64,000 nucleotides of DNA from the NCBI GenBank assembly GCA_026004455.1, contig BPJE01000001.1:310001-374000 (forward strand), written 5' to 3'. The position numbers and the translations under genes are program-made. Source of the stretch: Patescibacteria group bacterium (GTDB lineage Bacteria > Patescibacteriota > Microgenomatia > UBA1406 > GWC2-37-13). Position 1 is the first letter of the stretch; each line of letters begins with the position of its first letter. Shown piece after piece: positions 42,008-51,366 of this stretch. The notes under the pieces were generated by a model, which was not told the DNA's origin, searched no databases, and saw only the letters and a program-made list of their open reading frames with translations.

Positions 42008-42097
42008 ACCTCTAATCCGACCTACGAGGTTGCTTGTGGATTATCAGAATAATATAGAAATAAACAAAAATGAATAATTTTTAAATTGAGATTTTTA
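42008..42097 (-). repeat. Dispersed intergenic repeat, minus orientation
   Basis: The reverse complement matches the second part of the repeat at 22466-22556, including TATTCTGATAATCCACAAG and the ACCTCGTAGGTCGGATT end, with about 10 differences. The 36-bp hairpin part is missing. A heptamer-like tract (41980-42007) adjoins it. Confidence 0.6.
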
Positions 42098-42113
42098 ATT
42101 TTTTTAATTATTA

Positions 42114-43439
42114 TTATCCTATTTTTTCAACAATTTTTTTAATAACAAGCGAGGGATCAAGGCGTTTTTTTAAGATCTTCATTGTTTGGCCAAGTAAAAA
42201 ATTTAAAGCATTTTTTTTGCCGTTTTTATAATCAGCGACTGCTTGAGGATTGGTTTTTAGCGCTTCATCAACGGCTTTATTTAATTCTTCATCACTAACA
42301 TTAGCAACAGTTGTTGCTTGTTTAAAACTAGAGATAATTTTTTCATAATCATCGCGATAAAGAGTCACTTGTAATTTTTTATTAGCTAAAAAGTTAACTA
42401 ATTTTGAGATATCAATGTTTTGTTTTTGACCATAGGTAAAAAGTTCCTCAAGCCAATTAGCTTGACTACTTGTTTCAAAAAGAAGCGAAGCAAGATTTTT
42501 ATCAAGATGATATTTTTTTGACCAATCATCTAAAAGTTGATCATAGTTTTTTGGTAGTTGATTTTTAATTTGCAAAAGCCAGTTTTCAGTAATTTTAATT
42601 GGTGGAATATCAGGCTCAGGAAAATAACGATAATCAGCAGCATCTTCTTTTGAACGCTGAGAATAAGTAATGTTTTTTTCAGCATTGTATCCTCGAGTTT
42701 CTTGAACAGGTGTTTTTCCTGTCTCCAAAATCTCTTCTTGTCTTTTAATCTCTATCTCAATTGCTTTTTCTAAAAATCTAAATGAGTTAATATTTTTTAA
42801 CTCAACTTTATAATTTGGTAACACTGATTTATCAATTGTTAACGAAATATTCGCTTCAAGCCTCATCTGGCCTTTTTCCATATCAGCATCTGATATATCT
42901 AGATAGCGGATGATTTGATAAAGTTTTTTGGCATATTCTTTTGCTTGAGATGGAGAATGAATATCTGGCTCAGTAACAATTTCAACTAAAGGAACACCAC
43001 TTCGATTAAAATCAATTAAAGTAACTTTTTTCCCATTGATAGTGCTGTGAATGAGTTTTCCAGTATCTTCTTCAAGATGAATTCGTCTGATTCTTATAGC
43101 ACCTTCTGAAGTATTAATTTTTCCATCATAACAAAAAGGTAGATCATATTGAGATATTTGATAGCCTTTTGGTAAATCTGGGTAAAAATAATGTTTTCGA
43201 TCAAATTTTGAAAATTTATTTATCTGACAATTTAAAGCTAGACCAAACATTAAAGTCCAGTCAATTGCTTTTTTATTAGGAACAGGTAGAGCTCCAGGAA
43301 GTCCCAAACATACAGGACAAGTATAAATATTTGGTTTTTTGGCAAAAAAAGGATCGTTTTTACAACTACAAAACATCTTTGAAGCAGTTTTAAGCTCAAT
43401 ATGGATTTCCATACCAATAATTGGTAAGTATTTTTTCAT
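42114..43439 (-). CDS. gatB: Asp/Glu-tRNA amidotransferase subunit B
   Basis: 441 aa. LPIIGMEIHIELKTASKMFC and the Cys-containing KPNIYTCPVCLGLPGALPVPN, followed by RKHYFYPDLPKGYQISQ and the kinase-like region, are typical. The C-terminal YqeY-like tail domain ends KNALNFLLGQTMKILKKR. GatB activates misacylated Glu-tRNAGln or Asp-tRNAAsn. It is the last gene of gatC-gatA-gatB with 2-bp gaps. Confidence 0.95.
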   Translation of the reverse strand: MKKYLPIIGMEIHIELKTASKMFCSCKNDPFFAKKPNIYTCPVCLGLPGALPVPNKKAIDWTLMFGLALNCQINKFSKFDRKHYFYPDLPKGYQISQYDLPFCYDGKINTSEGAIRIRRIHLEEDTGKLIHSTINGKKVTLIDFNRSGVPLVEIVTEPDIHSPSQAKEYAKKLYQIIRYLDISDADMEKGQMRLEANISLTIDKSVLPNYKVELKNINSFRFLEKAIEIEIKRQEEILETGKTPVQETRGYNAEKNITYSQRSKEDAADYRYFPEPDIPPIKITENWLLQIKNQLPKNYDQLLDDWSKKYHLDKNLASLLFETSSQANWLEELFTYGQKQNIDISKLVNFLANKKLQVTLYRDDYEKIISSFKQATTVANVSDEELNKAVDEALKTNPQAVADYKNGKKNALNFLLGQTMKILKKRLDPSLVIKKIVEKIG

Positions 43440-43441
43440 AA

Positions 43442-44842
43442 TTAGATTTTATTATTTAACTCATAAATATTAGCAGCAGTAATAAGTTTTTCTTCTTGAA
43501 AATAGTCTGCCATAATATTTAGTCCTAGATAAAGATTGGTTTTTGCATCTTTATACATCGGTACTGATATTCCACAAATTCCAGCTAAAGATGATGGTTC
43601 AACCAACATGTCTTGAAGTTCGCCAAACATTGGATCGCCAGATGTTGCTCCAAGTGGCAGAGCAAAAGAAGGTGATGTTGGCGAGATTAAAAGATCATAT
43701 TTGGAAAAAAGTTGCTTGAAATTTTTTATATACAAAGCTCTGACTTTTTGAGCTGTTTTATAAACAAGTTCCTCTTGTTGTAAAAAATTTGACAATCCAA
43801 AAATTCCTAACATTATTCTGTTTTTTGCCTCATGACCAAAATATTTTCTTGGATTACTATATCTTATACCATCATAGCGAGCTAAATTGCTTGAAACTTC
43901 AGCTCGCTGAACGATAGTATAGACAGCAATAGCATGTTCATGCGATAAAACTTTGTCTTTTTCTAGATTTTTTGAGGTTGAAATGAGGTCAACTTTTGCG
44001 CCTAGTTTTTCAAAAAGTTTTCCTGCCTCCAAAGTTTTTTGAGCTGCTAAAGTTGATTTTATTTGTGGATGGTCAATATAGACAATGCCAATTTTAAAAT
44101 TCTTAATATCTTTTTTTAAAGCTAAAGTATAGTCAGGAACTTCTTTTTCTGAAGTAGTCGCATCTTTTTTGTCTTTTCCAGCAATAATATTTAGTAAAAT
44201 AGCGCTGTCTTCAACAGTTTTGGTGATTGGTCCAGGTGAATCAAGAGATGACCCCATGGCAATTATTCCATAACGACTGACTCTTCCATAAGTTGGTTTT
44301 AAACCAACTACCCCACACCAAGCTGCTGGTTGGCGGATTGATCCAGCAGTTTCAGTGCCAAGACTAGCAATTGCCATATCAGAGGCAACTGCGGCAGCTG
44401 ACCCTCCTGATGAGCCACCAGGTAAAAATTTGGGATTGCGAGGATTTTTTGTTGGTCCATAGTCTGATGTCTCAGTTGATGAACCATGAGCCCAAGCATC
44501 CATATTAGTTTTGCCAAAAACAACTCCGCCAGCTTCCTTTATTTTTTTTGTTACGGTTGATTCATATTGAGGTAGATATCCATCCAATACTTTTGATGAG
44601 GCAGTAGTTGGCAAACCTACAGTTAAAAAATTATCTTTGACAGCAATCGGTATTCCCTTTAGGGGTTTATTTTCATTTTCTTTTGCTTTTTTTAAAGCAT
44701 CTTTATCAACTGAAAGATAGACATTAAGCAATTGATTTTTTTCCTCATAAACTTTCCATAAATCGTGATATAAATCATCAAGAGAAATTTCTTTTTTTTC
44801 TAAAAGAGTAAGAGCTTTTTTTAAGGTTAAAGTATTTAGCAT
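43442..44842 (-). CDS. gatA: Asp/Glu-tRNA amidotransferase subunit A
   Basis: 466 aa, intact amidase-signature enzyme. Catalytic Lys in PIAVKDNF, cis-Ser in [13 protein letters not shown] and nucleophile Ser in [10 protein letters not shown]. It releases ammonia from glutamine for transfer to the tRNA-bound residue on GatB. The 5' half is duplicated as a truncated copy at 49511-50202. Confidence 0.95.
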   Translation of the reverse strand: MLNTLTLKKALTLLEKKEISLDDLYHDLWKVYEEKNQLLNVYLSVDKDALKKAKENENKPLKGIPIAVKDNFLTVGLPTTASSKVLDGYLPQYESTVTKKIKEAGGVVFGKTNMDAWAHGSSTETSDYGPTKNPRNPKFLPGGSSGGSAAAVASDMAIASLGTETAGSIRQPAAWCGVVGLKPTYGRVSRYGIIAMGSSLDSPGPITKTVEDSAILLNIIAGKDKKDATTSEKEVPDYTLALKKDIKNFKIGIVYIDHPQIKSTLAAQKTLEAGKLFEKLGAKVDLISTSKNLEKDKVLSHEHAIAVYTIVQRAEVSSNLARYDGIRYSNPRKYFGHEAKNRIMLGIFGLSNFLQQEELVYKTAQKVRALYIKNFKQLFSKYDLLISPTSPSFALPLGATSGDPMFGELQDMLVEPSSLAGICGISVPMYKDAKTNLYLGLNIMADYFQEEKLITAANIYELNNKI

Positions 44843-45158
44843 AGTTAGTCTTCTTCTAAAACTTGATCAACAACAAAATAACCATTATATTTGTTTTTAG
44901 CTTCTCTTAAAGCCTCATCTTGTGAAAGCATCGATTTTTCATCAACAATATCTTCCCGAAAAACATTTTCTAAAAAAGTTGTTTGGTATAAAGGTTCGAT
45001 ATTTTTAACATCAACACTAAAAAGATTATCAATTACCTCAAGAGTTTTATTAAATCCTGATAAAAGTTCATCAGCCTCTTTTTCAGAGATTGGGATTTTT
45101 GCCAAGCTAGCAATTTTTAAAACAAGAGTTTTGTCTAATTTCATAAATAATAATTATA
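44151..45158. repeat. 1008-bp direct duplication, copy 1 (gatA 5' part + gatC)
   Basis: Apparently identical to 49511-50518 with constant offset 5360. It covers gatC, its upstream 14 bp and the first 231 codons of gatA. Confidence 0.9.
44845..45144 (-). CDS. gatC: Asp/Glu-tRNA amidotransferase subunit C
   Basis: 99 aa. [34 protein letters not shown] matches the GatC helical scaffold that clamps GatA and GatB. An identical copy lies at 50205-50504. Confidence 0.93.
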   Translation of the reverse strand: MKLDKTLVLKIASLAKIPISEKEADELLSGFNKTLEVIDNLFSVDVKNIEPLYQTTFLENVFREDIVDEKSMLSQDEALREAKNKYNGYFVVDQVLEED

Positions 45159-45202
45159 CTAAATAAAAAAGTAATTAAGTAATTGAGTAATCAAACAGAA
45201 AA

Positions 45203-45237
45203 AGTATTAAGTAGAAAGTATTAAGTATTAAGCAAAA
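45203..45237. repeat. Heptanucleotide array, AGTATTA type
   Basis: AGTATTA, AGTAGAA, AGTATTA, AGTATTA, AGCAAAA. It lies upstream of gatC in a gene-free stretch. Confidence 0.65.
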
Positions 45238-45242
45238 ATAGT

Positions 45243-45328
45243 GTCATCCTTAATTTATTTGGATTTTAATGTTATTTTAAATTTATTTCAGAATCTTAAA
45301 AGAGATACCAAAAAAAGTTCAACATGAC
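45243..45328. repeat. Degenerate GTCATCCT...ATGAC palindromic repeat
   Basis: Begins GTCATCCTTAATTTATTT, includes TCAGAATCTTAAAAGAGATACC and ends AAGTTCAACATGAC. It matches a dispersed intergenic palindrome known from many unrelated bacterial genomes (GTCATCCTGAA...TTCAGGATGAC type), here decayed. Confidence 0.5.
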
Positions 45329-45440
45329 ATAAAAAAATAAAATCTGTAGCGACATAGCACTGTCCTGTCAATAAAATTAACAAATTTAATAAAGACTATC
45401 TGTGCATAACTGCAAAAACAATCTTGGATAATAATAAAAA

Positions 45441-45535
45441 GTACAGAACTTTTTAAAAAGGTTCTGTCCTTAATAATTAGTCAATTTTTAAACGTTAGAT
45501 GTTAAATGTTAGATAAAGTGACCTTGTAGGTCAAA
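45441..45535 (+). repeat. Dispersed hairpin repeat, third copy
   Basis: ACAGAAC...GGTTCTGTCC hairpin followed by TAATAATTAGTCAATTT and ending GTGACCTTGTAGGTCAAATT. The two ends match the copy at 22423-22556, while the middle is replaced by a heptamer tract (AACGTTA, GATGTTA, AATGTTA). Confidence 0.6.
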
Positions 45536-45659
45536 TTATTGAGAGATGTTTATACATAGGATTTCGCCTGCGAGGTGATAAAACCTATTATTCAGTCTAT
45601 TTCCAAGTTATCGAAGGTATTGAAATTTCACGTGTAATTTCGAGGTGTAAGGTATTGTT

Positions 45660-46076
45660 TTATTCTTCAAATGATTCCTTTTGAGGAGGGTTTGTTCCTT
45701 TTGGGTATCTTACTTGTATTTTTCTTCCATCTTTTAAAGTAAAAATTACATAATTCCATTCAATTTCGCTTAAATTAAATTCTACATAACTGTAATTATT
45801 CTCTGAGGTTGCTCGTACTCCTTTTGTTATCGGCTGAAGATTTTTCTTAAGTCTTTCGGTAATTGCTTTTTCTAACTCTTGTTTTTTAAAATAATCTCCT
45901 TTAAGCTTGGCAATTAAATCTTGGTAACCTAAATTTATTTTCATAGCTAAATAAGAACCTAGATTTTTTCTAATTTTTGGCGAATGAGCAATAAATATAT
46001 TATCAACCATAAACCTTGATAAAATTAGTGAAAAAAATATAACTAAAATTATTTTTAATTTAAGATAGTTTTTCAT
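45660..46076 (-). CDS. Small membrane-anchored hypothetical protein
   Basis: 138 aa: an N-terminal signal-anchor helix (LKIILVIFFSLILSRFMV), then a soluble domain with a helical half (AMKINLGYQDLIAKLKGDYFKKQELEKAI) and a beta half (VIFTLKDGRKIQVRYP). No family recognised. It starts 6 bp after the end of the large Cys-rich protein on the same strand, so the two are likely an operon. Confidence 0.5.
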   Translation of the reverse strand: MKNYLKLKIILVIFFSLILSRFMVDNIFIAHSPKIRKNLGSYLAMKINLGYQDLIAKLKGDYFKKQELEKAITERLKKNLQPITKGVRATSENNYSYVEFNLSEIEWNYVIFTLKDGRKIQVRYPKGTNPPQKESFEE

Positions 46077-46082
46077 AAAATG

Positions 46083-48017
46083 CTATTTTACATCAACTTC
46101 AATTGTTATAGTTTGGTTTTTGTTTAAAGAAATAATATTTGCTTCATGAGTTAATACATCGTACATAGGATTATTAATACTTATTGTATTATTAATAATT
46201 GGAATTTTTAGTTGAAACGGTGATTTTTTATATTTTAGCTCTACTTTTACTTTATTAAAATGATTTTTTACATCTTGTGAACATTTTGATATAACGCCTG
46301 AAAGAGGTTGTTTTAGATTGATCTGATCTCCTTTACATATCAGCACATAATTAGTAAAAGTAGGAGAAGGATAATAAAAAGCTACTTCAAGATTTGGATA
46401 AGAAGGATCATAATCAATATTTTTGTTCCAAGACTTAATCACTAATTTAAAAGTTATCTTTCTATCTTGGTTATTACACCAAGTTTTTATTGATGTATTA
46501 TTCAAAGAACTACTATTAAGTTGAACTTCTGTTTCATTCTGGCATGAAATCTTGTCTTTGTAAATATTAAAGGAACCACAGTTTTGATTTGCATTCAATG
46601 ATTTTGTGCATTTAGCATAATATTTTATTCCAATATTACCTTCACCACAATCAAATTCATAACAATTTATTTCACCTAAAGGGGGTGTTAGATTTGGTTT
46701 TGGTATTGTATTGCAATAATTTTCTAAATCGCTTATTTGTTGTTGACACCTATTATCACTATAATAGTATTCTGTATTTTGTTCACAGTGACCAATATTA
46801 GAATCTGAGCAATAAGAGTAATATATGACATTGCTGTTTGGGTATGGACATTTTCTTTCTTGACATAAGGGTTGTTTTTGGCAATATTTGTTTAAATCAT
46901 CTATCCTTTCGTTACAATTCTCATCACTATAATACTGAATATTTTGAAGTCTATTATTATAATAAATATATTTTTTCCAAATAGGCTTATTGTTTGTATT
47001 AGTAATCTGTTGTGAACATATTCCATGTTTATAACATTTACTAGTAATTAATACATCTTTATCTTGAGGTGGTTTTCTGGCATAATCTTCACCTTGAATT
47101 GATTTTCTTTCGTAGGCTTGATCTGTATCCTGAGTTGATGACACTTCTTGAATTTCTGATGCATTTTCAGTTTCATCATTTTGTCTAGATTCAAAATTTT
47201 GGCAATTTTTACATGAACAGCCAAGTCCATTTACAAATACTGAACCATTATTATTGTATCCAATATAACAACTTAAAGATATACTTTGAGGTGTGCAACC
47301 AGAGTGCATTCCTGTATAGTCAAAAGATAAAGTTTGTCCTTTTGACAGAGTAGCAACTGCATGTTCAGAATCATGAACATAAGGTTGAGTCCATTGAGGA
47401 CTATAAGAGAATACTCCCCCTGGAAACTTATTCCAACCAGCAACATGAGATTTATTATATTCAAGTTTTACATCACCGCCTTTTTCGCTTTGAAAAGTAA
47501 TCCATGAATAAAACGCTTTTTTGTCATTTGCATTTCTAACCTCAAATTCAGCCTTAAGTGAAAAACAACCATTATTTATTTCAGATATATTATTGCTTGC
47601 ATTAATATTATTTGTTTTATTTTGTTGAATATTTGAATTTGATTGCCAACAAGATCCATTGTCACAATTTGGATCTCTGCTTAAACAATAGCTATTCTTT
47701 TGATTACCATTAAAAAAATAGCACCAAAGCCCATTACCACATTGTTCATTGGTTTGACATCTATTATTATTCATTAATAACCAAGCATCTATAGGATTAG
47801 ATGGATTACCTTTTTTGATTTCTTCTTCGTTGCAAACAGGATTTCCACCATTTCTTTGAAAAAATATATATCTTTTATTGTTTATATTTTGAATACAACT
47901 TAAAGAAGCTATTTCTGCTGCTTTAGTCTTTGTAGTCTTTTTATTTTTCAAAAACAAAATAGATATTAATAAAGAGATAAAAATTATAATAATAACAGTT
48001 ATTTTTAAAATTTTCAT
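46083..48017 (-). CDS. Large Cys-rich surface protein, membrane anchored
   Basis: 644 aa, family not recognised. One N-terminal helix (ILKITVIIIIFISLLISILFL), then an extracellular part with many Cys in short repeats such as CQTNEQCGNGLWCYF, CDNGSCW, SKCYKHGICSQQ and CYEFDCGEGNIG, and repeated YYSDxxCxxxIxDLxxYC units (at least two copies). The C-terminal third is beta-rich. Composition (Asn, Gln, Lys, Cys) suggests disulphide-stabilised surface display. It might have a role in attachment to a host or to surfaces, but that is only inferred from topology. Confidence 0.5.
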   Translation of the reverse strand: MKILKITVIIIIFISLLISILFLKNKKTTKTKAAEIASLSCIQNINNKRYIFFQRNGGNPVCNEEEIKKGNPSNPIDAWLLMNNNRCQTNEQCGNGLWCYFFNGNQKNSYCLSRDPNCDNGSCWQSNSNIQQNKTNNINASNNISEINNGCFSLKAEFEVRNANDKKAFYSWITFQSEKGGDVKLEYNKSHVAGWNKFPGGVFSYSPQWTQPYVHDSEHAVATLSKGQTLSFDYTGMHSGCTPQSISLSCYIGYNNNGSVFVNGLGCSCKNCQNFESRQNDETENASEIQEVSSTQDTDQAYERKSIQGEDYARKPPQDKDVLITSKCYKHGICSQQITNTNNKPIWKKYIYYNNRLQNIQYYSDENCNERIDDLNKYCQKQPLCQERKCPYPNSNVIYYSYCSDSNIGHCEQNTEYYYSDNRCQQQISDLENYCNTIPKPNLTPPLGEINCYEFDCGEGNIGIKYYAKCTKSLNANQNCGSFNIYKDKISCQNETEVQLNSSSLNNTSIKTWCNNQDRKITFKLVIKSWNKNIDYDPSYPNLEVAFYYPSPTFTNYVLICKGDQINLKQPLSGVISKCSQDVKNHFNKVKVELKYKKSPFQLKIPIINNTISINNPMYDVLTHEANIISLNKNQTITIEVDVK

Positions 48018-48070
48018 TATAAGTTTTTTATTTTTTATTTAATTTAGTTGTTTTATATAATTTTAATAAA

Positions 48071-48205
48071 TTAATAAAAATTTTCAAGATTTGCTTCTTT
48101 TATTAAAAATTCAAAATATTCATCTGTTTTTATAAATTCCTTATGTATTGTTCTTTTAAATTTTTGATTTATAGAATTATCTTTTGGAGTCTTGGCTCTT
48201 TTTTA
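48071..48205 (-). pseudogene. Remnant of an IS481-like DDE transposase C-terminus
   Basis: Reading the minus strand gives AKTPKDNSINQKFKRTIHKE and EFIKTDEYFEFLI before a stop at 48071. Active IS481-type integrases have RPKTPKDNxxNERFNRTxQEEFI here; the catalytic Glu position (NERF) is NQKF and stop codons lie upstream. The rest of 48018-48509 shows no intact gene. Confidence 0.6.
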
Positions 48206-48509
48206 TATTTTTATATATGATTAATCTTTAATCTTTCTGCAGATTTGTTTAAAATGTTTATTAAACTTAAGATCAATTATTTTTTAATGCTGCTAATATT
48301 TTTCCATTGTTTTTTTTGGTTTTTGATTAATATTTCTAACTTTTTATAATATCACTGTTAAAGTTAATTTAACAAAGGTGGTTAAAAGGTAAATCTTCTA
48401 AAGTAAGTTGATATTGATACGTTGGAATAAAAATATTTTCATAAGAAATGGAAGGGATAACATAATATTATATTTTTTCGTTAATTCTTCGGTAAATATG
48501 CGGGAATTT

Positions 48510-49523
48510 TTACTTCATCTCTTTTAACTTCTTTTTAAAATAATCAACATAGGGAATAACTTTTGGATCTTGCTCATAAAGAACTGATAGATAAAGCGAT
48601 AGGAAACTACCAATTGCCATCAACTCAAATGCTTGTTCAATCTTGTTTTTTCCCTCAAGTTCATACCAGATAGTTTTAATCTGATTTTGCTCAACAACAT
48701 CTTTGGTAATAATAAATCTTTTTTGGATTGGAGCAGAGTAAACCGAAGAATAAAAGAAAACAAAAATTAGTAAATCTTTAAGAGTTCCAGGAAATTTTAA
48801 TCCTTCCATTAGATGATGATTTAGTTCAGGGATAACTCGAAAATCAGAGATTGATTTAGCAGTTTCATTGGTTTGATTGGCAATCGCATTACCAACTCCA
48901 GTTAAGTGTTCAGAGACGATATAAAAAGGATATTTTTGATAGATATTTTGCGCTAATTTTTTTATCTTATTGTTTTCAGTTTTTACCTCAATTTTGTATT
49001 CTTCAGTTTTTGCTTTTAAATAATCAATAGCAGAGTAAATATTTTTTGCTGATTCATTAATTAAGTCTAATCTAAAAAGCAGTCCTACAATTCCACCAAC
49101 AAAATAACCAAAACCAATTCGCGGCTGATTCGAGGGATTGTGAATTGGATTGATATGATAAAATGGCATTTGATTTTCTTCAAAAAAAGTTTTTAATTCA
49201 CCACCAACAGTCAAGCCAGTGATTAAAGCTTGTTTTTCTTTAGCTTGGTGAGCCATTTCTAGCACCTCTTCAGTTGTTCCAGAATATGAGGAAAGAATGA
49301 TTAATGTTTTTTCATTAACAAAGTATGGTAATTGATAATTATCATTGATAATAATTGGTTTTTTTAATTTGTCTTTAAAAAGCTCTTTAATAATCAATCC
49401 TGGAAATCTTGATCCACCCATACCGCAAACAACAATGTTTTCAATTTTATCTAAATAATTATTGGAAAAATTTATTTTTGTTGCTTCAGAGAAAGATTGT
49501 TCAAGTTGTTGAAGTAGTCGCAT
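48510..49523 (-). CDS. Bifunctional phosphoglucose/phosphomannose isomerase with a replaced N-terminus
   Basis: About 337 aa, two SIS domains. [28 protein letters not shown] and [21 protein letters not shown] are the sugar-phosphate sites, and the C-terminus ([23 protein letters not shown]) is family-typical. It interconverts glucose-6-P, mannose-6-P and fructose-6-P. The usual N-terminal start is lost: the first residues (MRLLQ, or [12 protein letters not shown] from TTG 49544) come from the duplicated gatA sequence joined at 49510/49511. It may now be expressed from the gatC promoter copy. Confidence 0.8.
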   Translation of the reverse strand: MRLLQQLEQSFSEATKINFSNNYLDKIENIVVCGMGGSRFPGLIIKELFKDKLKKPIIINDNYQLPYFVNEKTLIILSSYSGTTEEVLEMAHQAKEKQALITGLTVGGELKTFFEENQMPFYHINPIHNPSNQPRIGFGYFVGGIVGLLFRLDLINESAKNIYSAIDYLKAKTEEYKIEVKTENNKIKKLAQNIYQKYPFYIVSEHLTGVGNAIANQTNETAKSISDFRVIPELNHHLMEGLKFPGTLKDLLIFVFFYSSVYSAPIQKRFIITKDVVEQNQIKTIWYELEGKNKIEQAFELMAIGSFLSLYLSVLYEQDPKVIPYVDYFKKKLKEMK

Positions 49524-50202
49524 CTTTTTTGTCTTTTCCAGCAATAATATTTAGTAAAATAGCGCTGTCTTCAACAGTTTTGGTGATTGGTCCAGGTGAA
49601 TCAAGAGATGACCCCATGGCAATTATTCCATAACGACTGACTCTTCCATAAGTTGGTTTTAAACCAACTACCCCACACCAAGCTGCTGGTTGGCGGATTG
49701 ATCCAGCAGTTTCAGTGCCAAGACTAGCAATTGCCATATCAGAGGCAACTGCGGCAGCTGACCCTCCTGATGAGCCACCAGGTAAAAATTTGGGATTGCG
49801 AGGATTTTTTGTTGGTCCATAGTCTGATGTCTCAGTTGATGAACCATGAGCCCAAGCATCCATATTAGTTTTGCCAAAAACAACTCCGCCAGCTTCCTTT
49901 ATTTTTTTTGTTACGGTTGATTCATATTGAGGTAGATATCCATCCAATACTTTTGATGAGGCAGTAGTTGGCAAACCTACAGTTAAAAAATTATCTTTGA
50001 CAGCAATCGGTATTCCCTTTAGGGGTTTATTTTCATTTTCTTTTGCTTTTTTTAAAGCATCTTTATCAACTGAAAGATAGACATTAAGCAATTGATTTTT
50101 TTCCTCATAAACTTTCCATAAATCGTGATATAAATCATCAAGAGAAATTTCTTTTTTTTCTAAAAGAGTAAGAGCTTTTTTTAAGGTTAAAGTATTTAGC
50201 AT
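49511..50202 (-). pseudogene. Truncated gatA duplicate
   Basis: Identical to the first 231 codons of the intact gatA, then cut at 49511 and continued out of homology for two codons (ORF ends DATTSTT at 49501). The catalytic Lys and Ser residues are present but half of the amidase fold is missing, so it is very unlikely to be active. Confidence 0.88.
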
Positions 50203-50204
50203 AG

Positions 50205-50504
50205 TTAGTCTTCTTCTAAAACTTGATCAACAACAAAATAACCATTATATTTGTTTTTAGCTTCTCTTAAAGCCTCATCTTGTGAAAGCATCGATTTTTC
50301 ATCAACAATATCTTCCCGAAAAACATTTTCTAAAAAAGTTGTTTGGTATAAAGGTTCGATATTTTTAACATCAACACTAAAAAGATTATCAATTACCTCA
50401 AGAGTTTTATTAAATCCTGATAAAAGTTCATCAGCCTCTTTTTCAGAGATTGGGATTTTTGCCAAGCTAGCAATTTTTAAAACAAGAGTTTTGTCTAATT
50501 TCAT
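50205..50504 (-). CDS. gatC: Second, identical copy of GatC
   Basis: 99 aa, identical to 44845-45144, carried on the 1008-bp duplication. It is intact and could produce GatC. It heads a run gatC - gatA' - PGI/PMI on the minus strand. Confidence 0.85.
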   Translation of the reverse strand: MKLDKTLVLKIASLAKIPISEKEADELLSGFNKTLEVIDNLFSVDVKNIEPLYQTTFLENVFREDIVDEKSMLSQDEALREAKNKYNGYFVVDQVLEED

Positions 50505-50628
50505 AAATAATAATTATAAAAAGATAAAATCAAAATTCAAAATTGAAAAAACTTTTAAACTTTTAATATTAATTTATTGAATTATTTATTATTGATTAAA
50601 AATTTATTTATTTGTTTATTTATTATTT

Positions 50629-51366
50629 TTAAAACCTGGTGTAGAAGAATTCAGTGGGAATTTGAGGGTAGGATTGAAAAAGGATAATTTTTTTTGAAAC
50701 ACCGCTTTTGGCAATTGCTTGAGAGGAAACAGTTATTCCCTGTAAGGGTAAATTAGTGGTGCTTCTAAAATAAATTTTTCCATCATCAAAAAGATTTTTA
50801 ACAATAACAATTTGGCTATTAGTGAAGATATCAGAAGCAGGAATCGTAAAAGATTTAGCAAACTTATTGTTTGAACAGATATTTGAAGGAATAATAGCAT
50901 TATTGATCTGATTAGTTGGATCAACGATATATTTTTTTATGGCATTAGTTTTAATCAAAGTTAATTCAATTGCTTGAGATGAAGAAAAACAGATTTCAAG
51001 TGGAGCATTGATAGAGTTGCCAAAACTATTATTTTCGTTATTATAATTAGCTAAATAAAAAGTATAGCTTTGGCCATTTTTTAAAACAGGGGTAGTAAAG
51101 TCTTGCTTTTGAATAGTTTCTAAAGTTGCTCCACCAGTAAAATCAGAAAAATTAGCTAAAGACCCAGTACCAAAACTTATATTACTTACTTTTTCATTTA
51201 AAAGTGCCTCAATGGCTGATTCAGCAGCAGCTAAAGCTTTTTTATTGTCTTCTTCAAGTTTAGTAATTTGGGTTTCAGTGATGGTTTGAAAAGAAATAGA
51301 TAAAACCACCGTCATGACTGTTGCTAAGATCATTACCGCTATGAGCAAAACTTGGGATTTTCTCAT
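50629..51366 (-). CDS. Type IV pilin-like protein (PilX-like N-terminus)
   Basis: 245 aa from the ATG at 51366, which overlaps the upstream stop as ATGA (translational coupling). The N-terminus MRKSQVLLIAVMILATVMTVVLSISFQT followed by ETQITKLEEDNKKALAAAESAIEALL is a pilin-type hydrophobic helix running into an amphipathic helix. The remainder is an extracytoplasmic beta-rich domain. It probably belongs to a pilus or pseudopilus, perhaps with the upstream secreted protein as a tip or partner. Confidence 0.6.
   Translation of the reverse strand: MRKSQVLLIAVMILATVMTVVLSISFQTITETQITKLEEDNKKALAAAESAIEALLNEKVSNISFGTGSLANFSDFTGGATLETIQKQDFTTPVLKNGQSYTFYLANYNNENNSFGNSINAPLEICFSSSQAIELTLIKTNAIKKYIVDPTNQINNAIIPSNICSNNKFAKSFTIPASDIFTNSQIVIVKNLFDDGKIYFRSTTNLPLQGITVSSQAIAKSGVSKKIILFQSYPQIPTEFFYTRF

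Larger units (their letters stand above)
45159..45659. other. 500-bp gene-free stretch filled with repeats
   Basis: No coding frame is credible. It holds a heptamer array (45203-45237), a GTCAT...ATGAC palindromic repeat (45243-45328), a copy of the hairpin repeat (45441-45535) with an internal heptamer tract (45491-45518), and GAGGTG-containing sequence like the 35-bp repeats at 4.8 and 6.3 kb. Confidence 0.6.
49511..50518. repeat. 1008-bp direct duplication, copy 2
   Basis: Second copy of 44151-45158. The left edge fuses to the PGI/PMI gene at GAAGTAGTCGCATC; the right edge ends TAATTATA before an AT-rich heptamer-like tract. Confidence 0.9.

Noticed and set aside
49501-50202. Second functional GatA
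   Set aside because: Only the first half of the enzyme is present.
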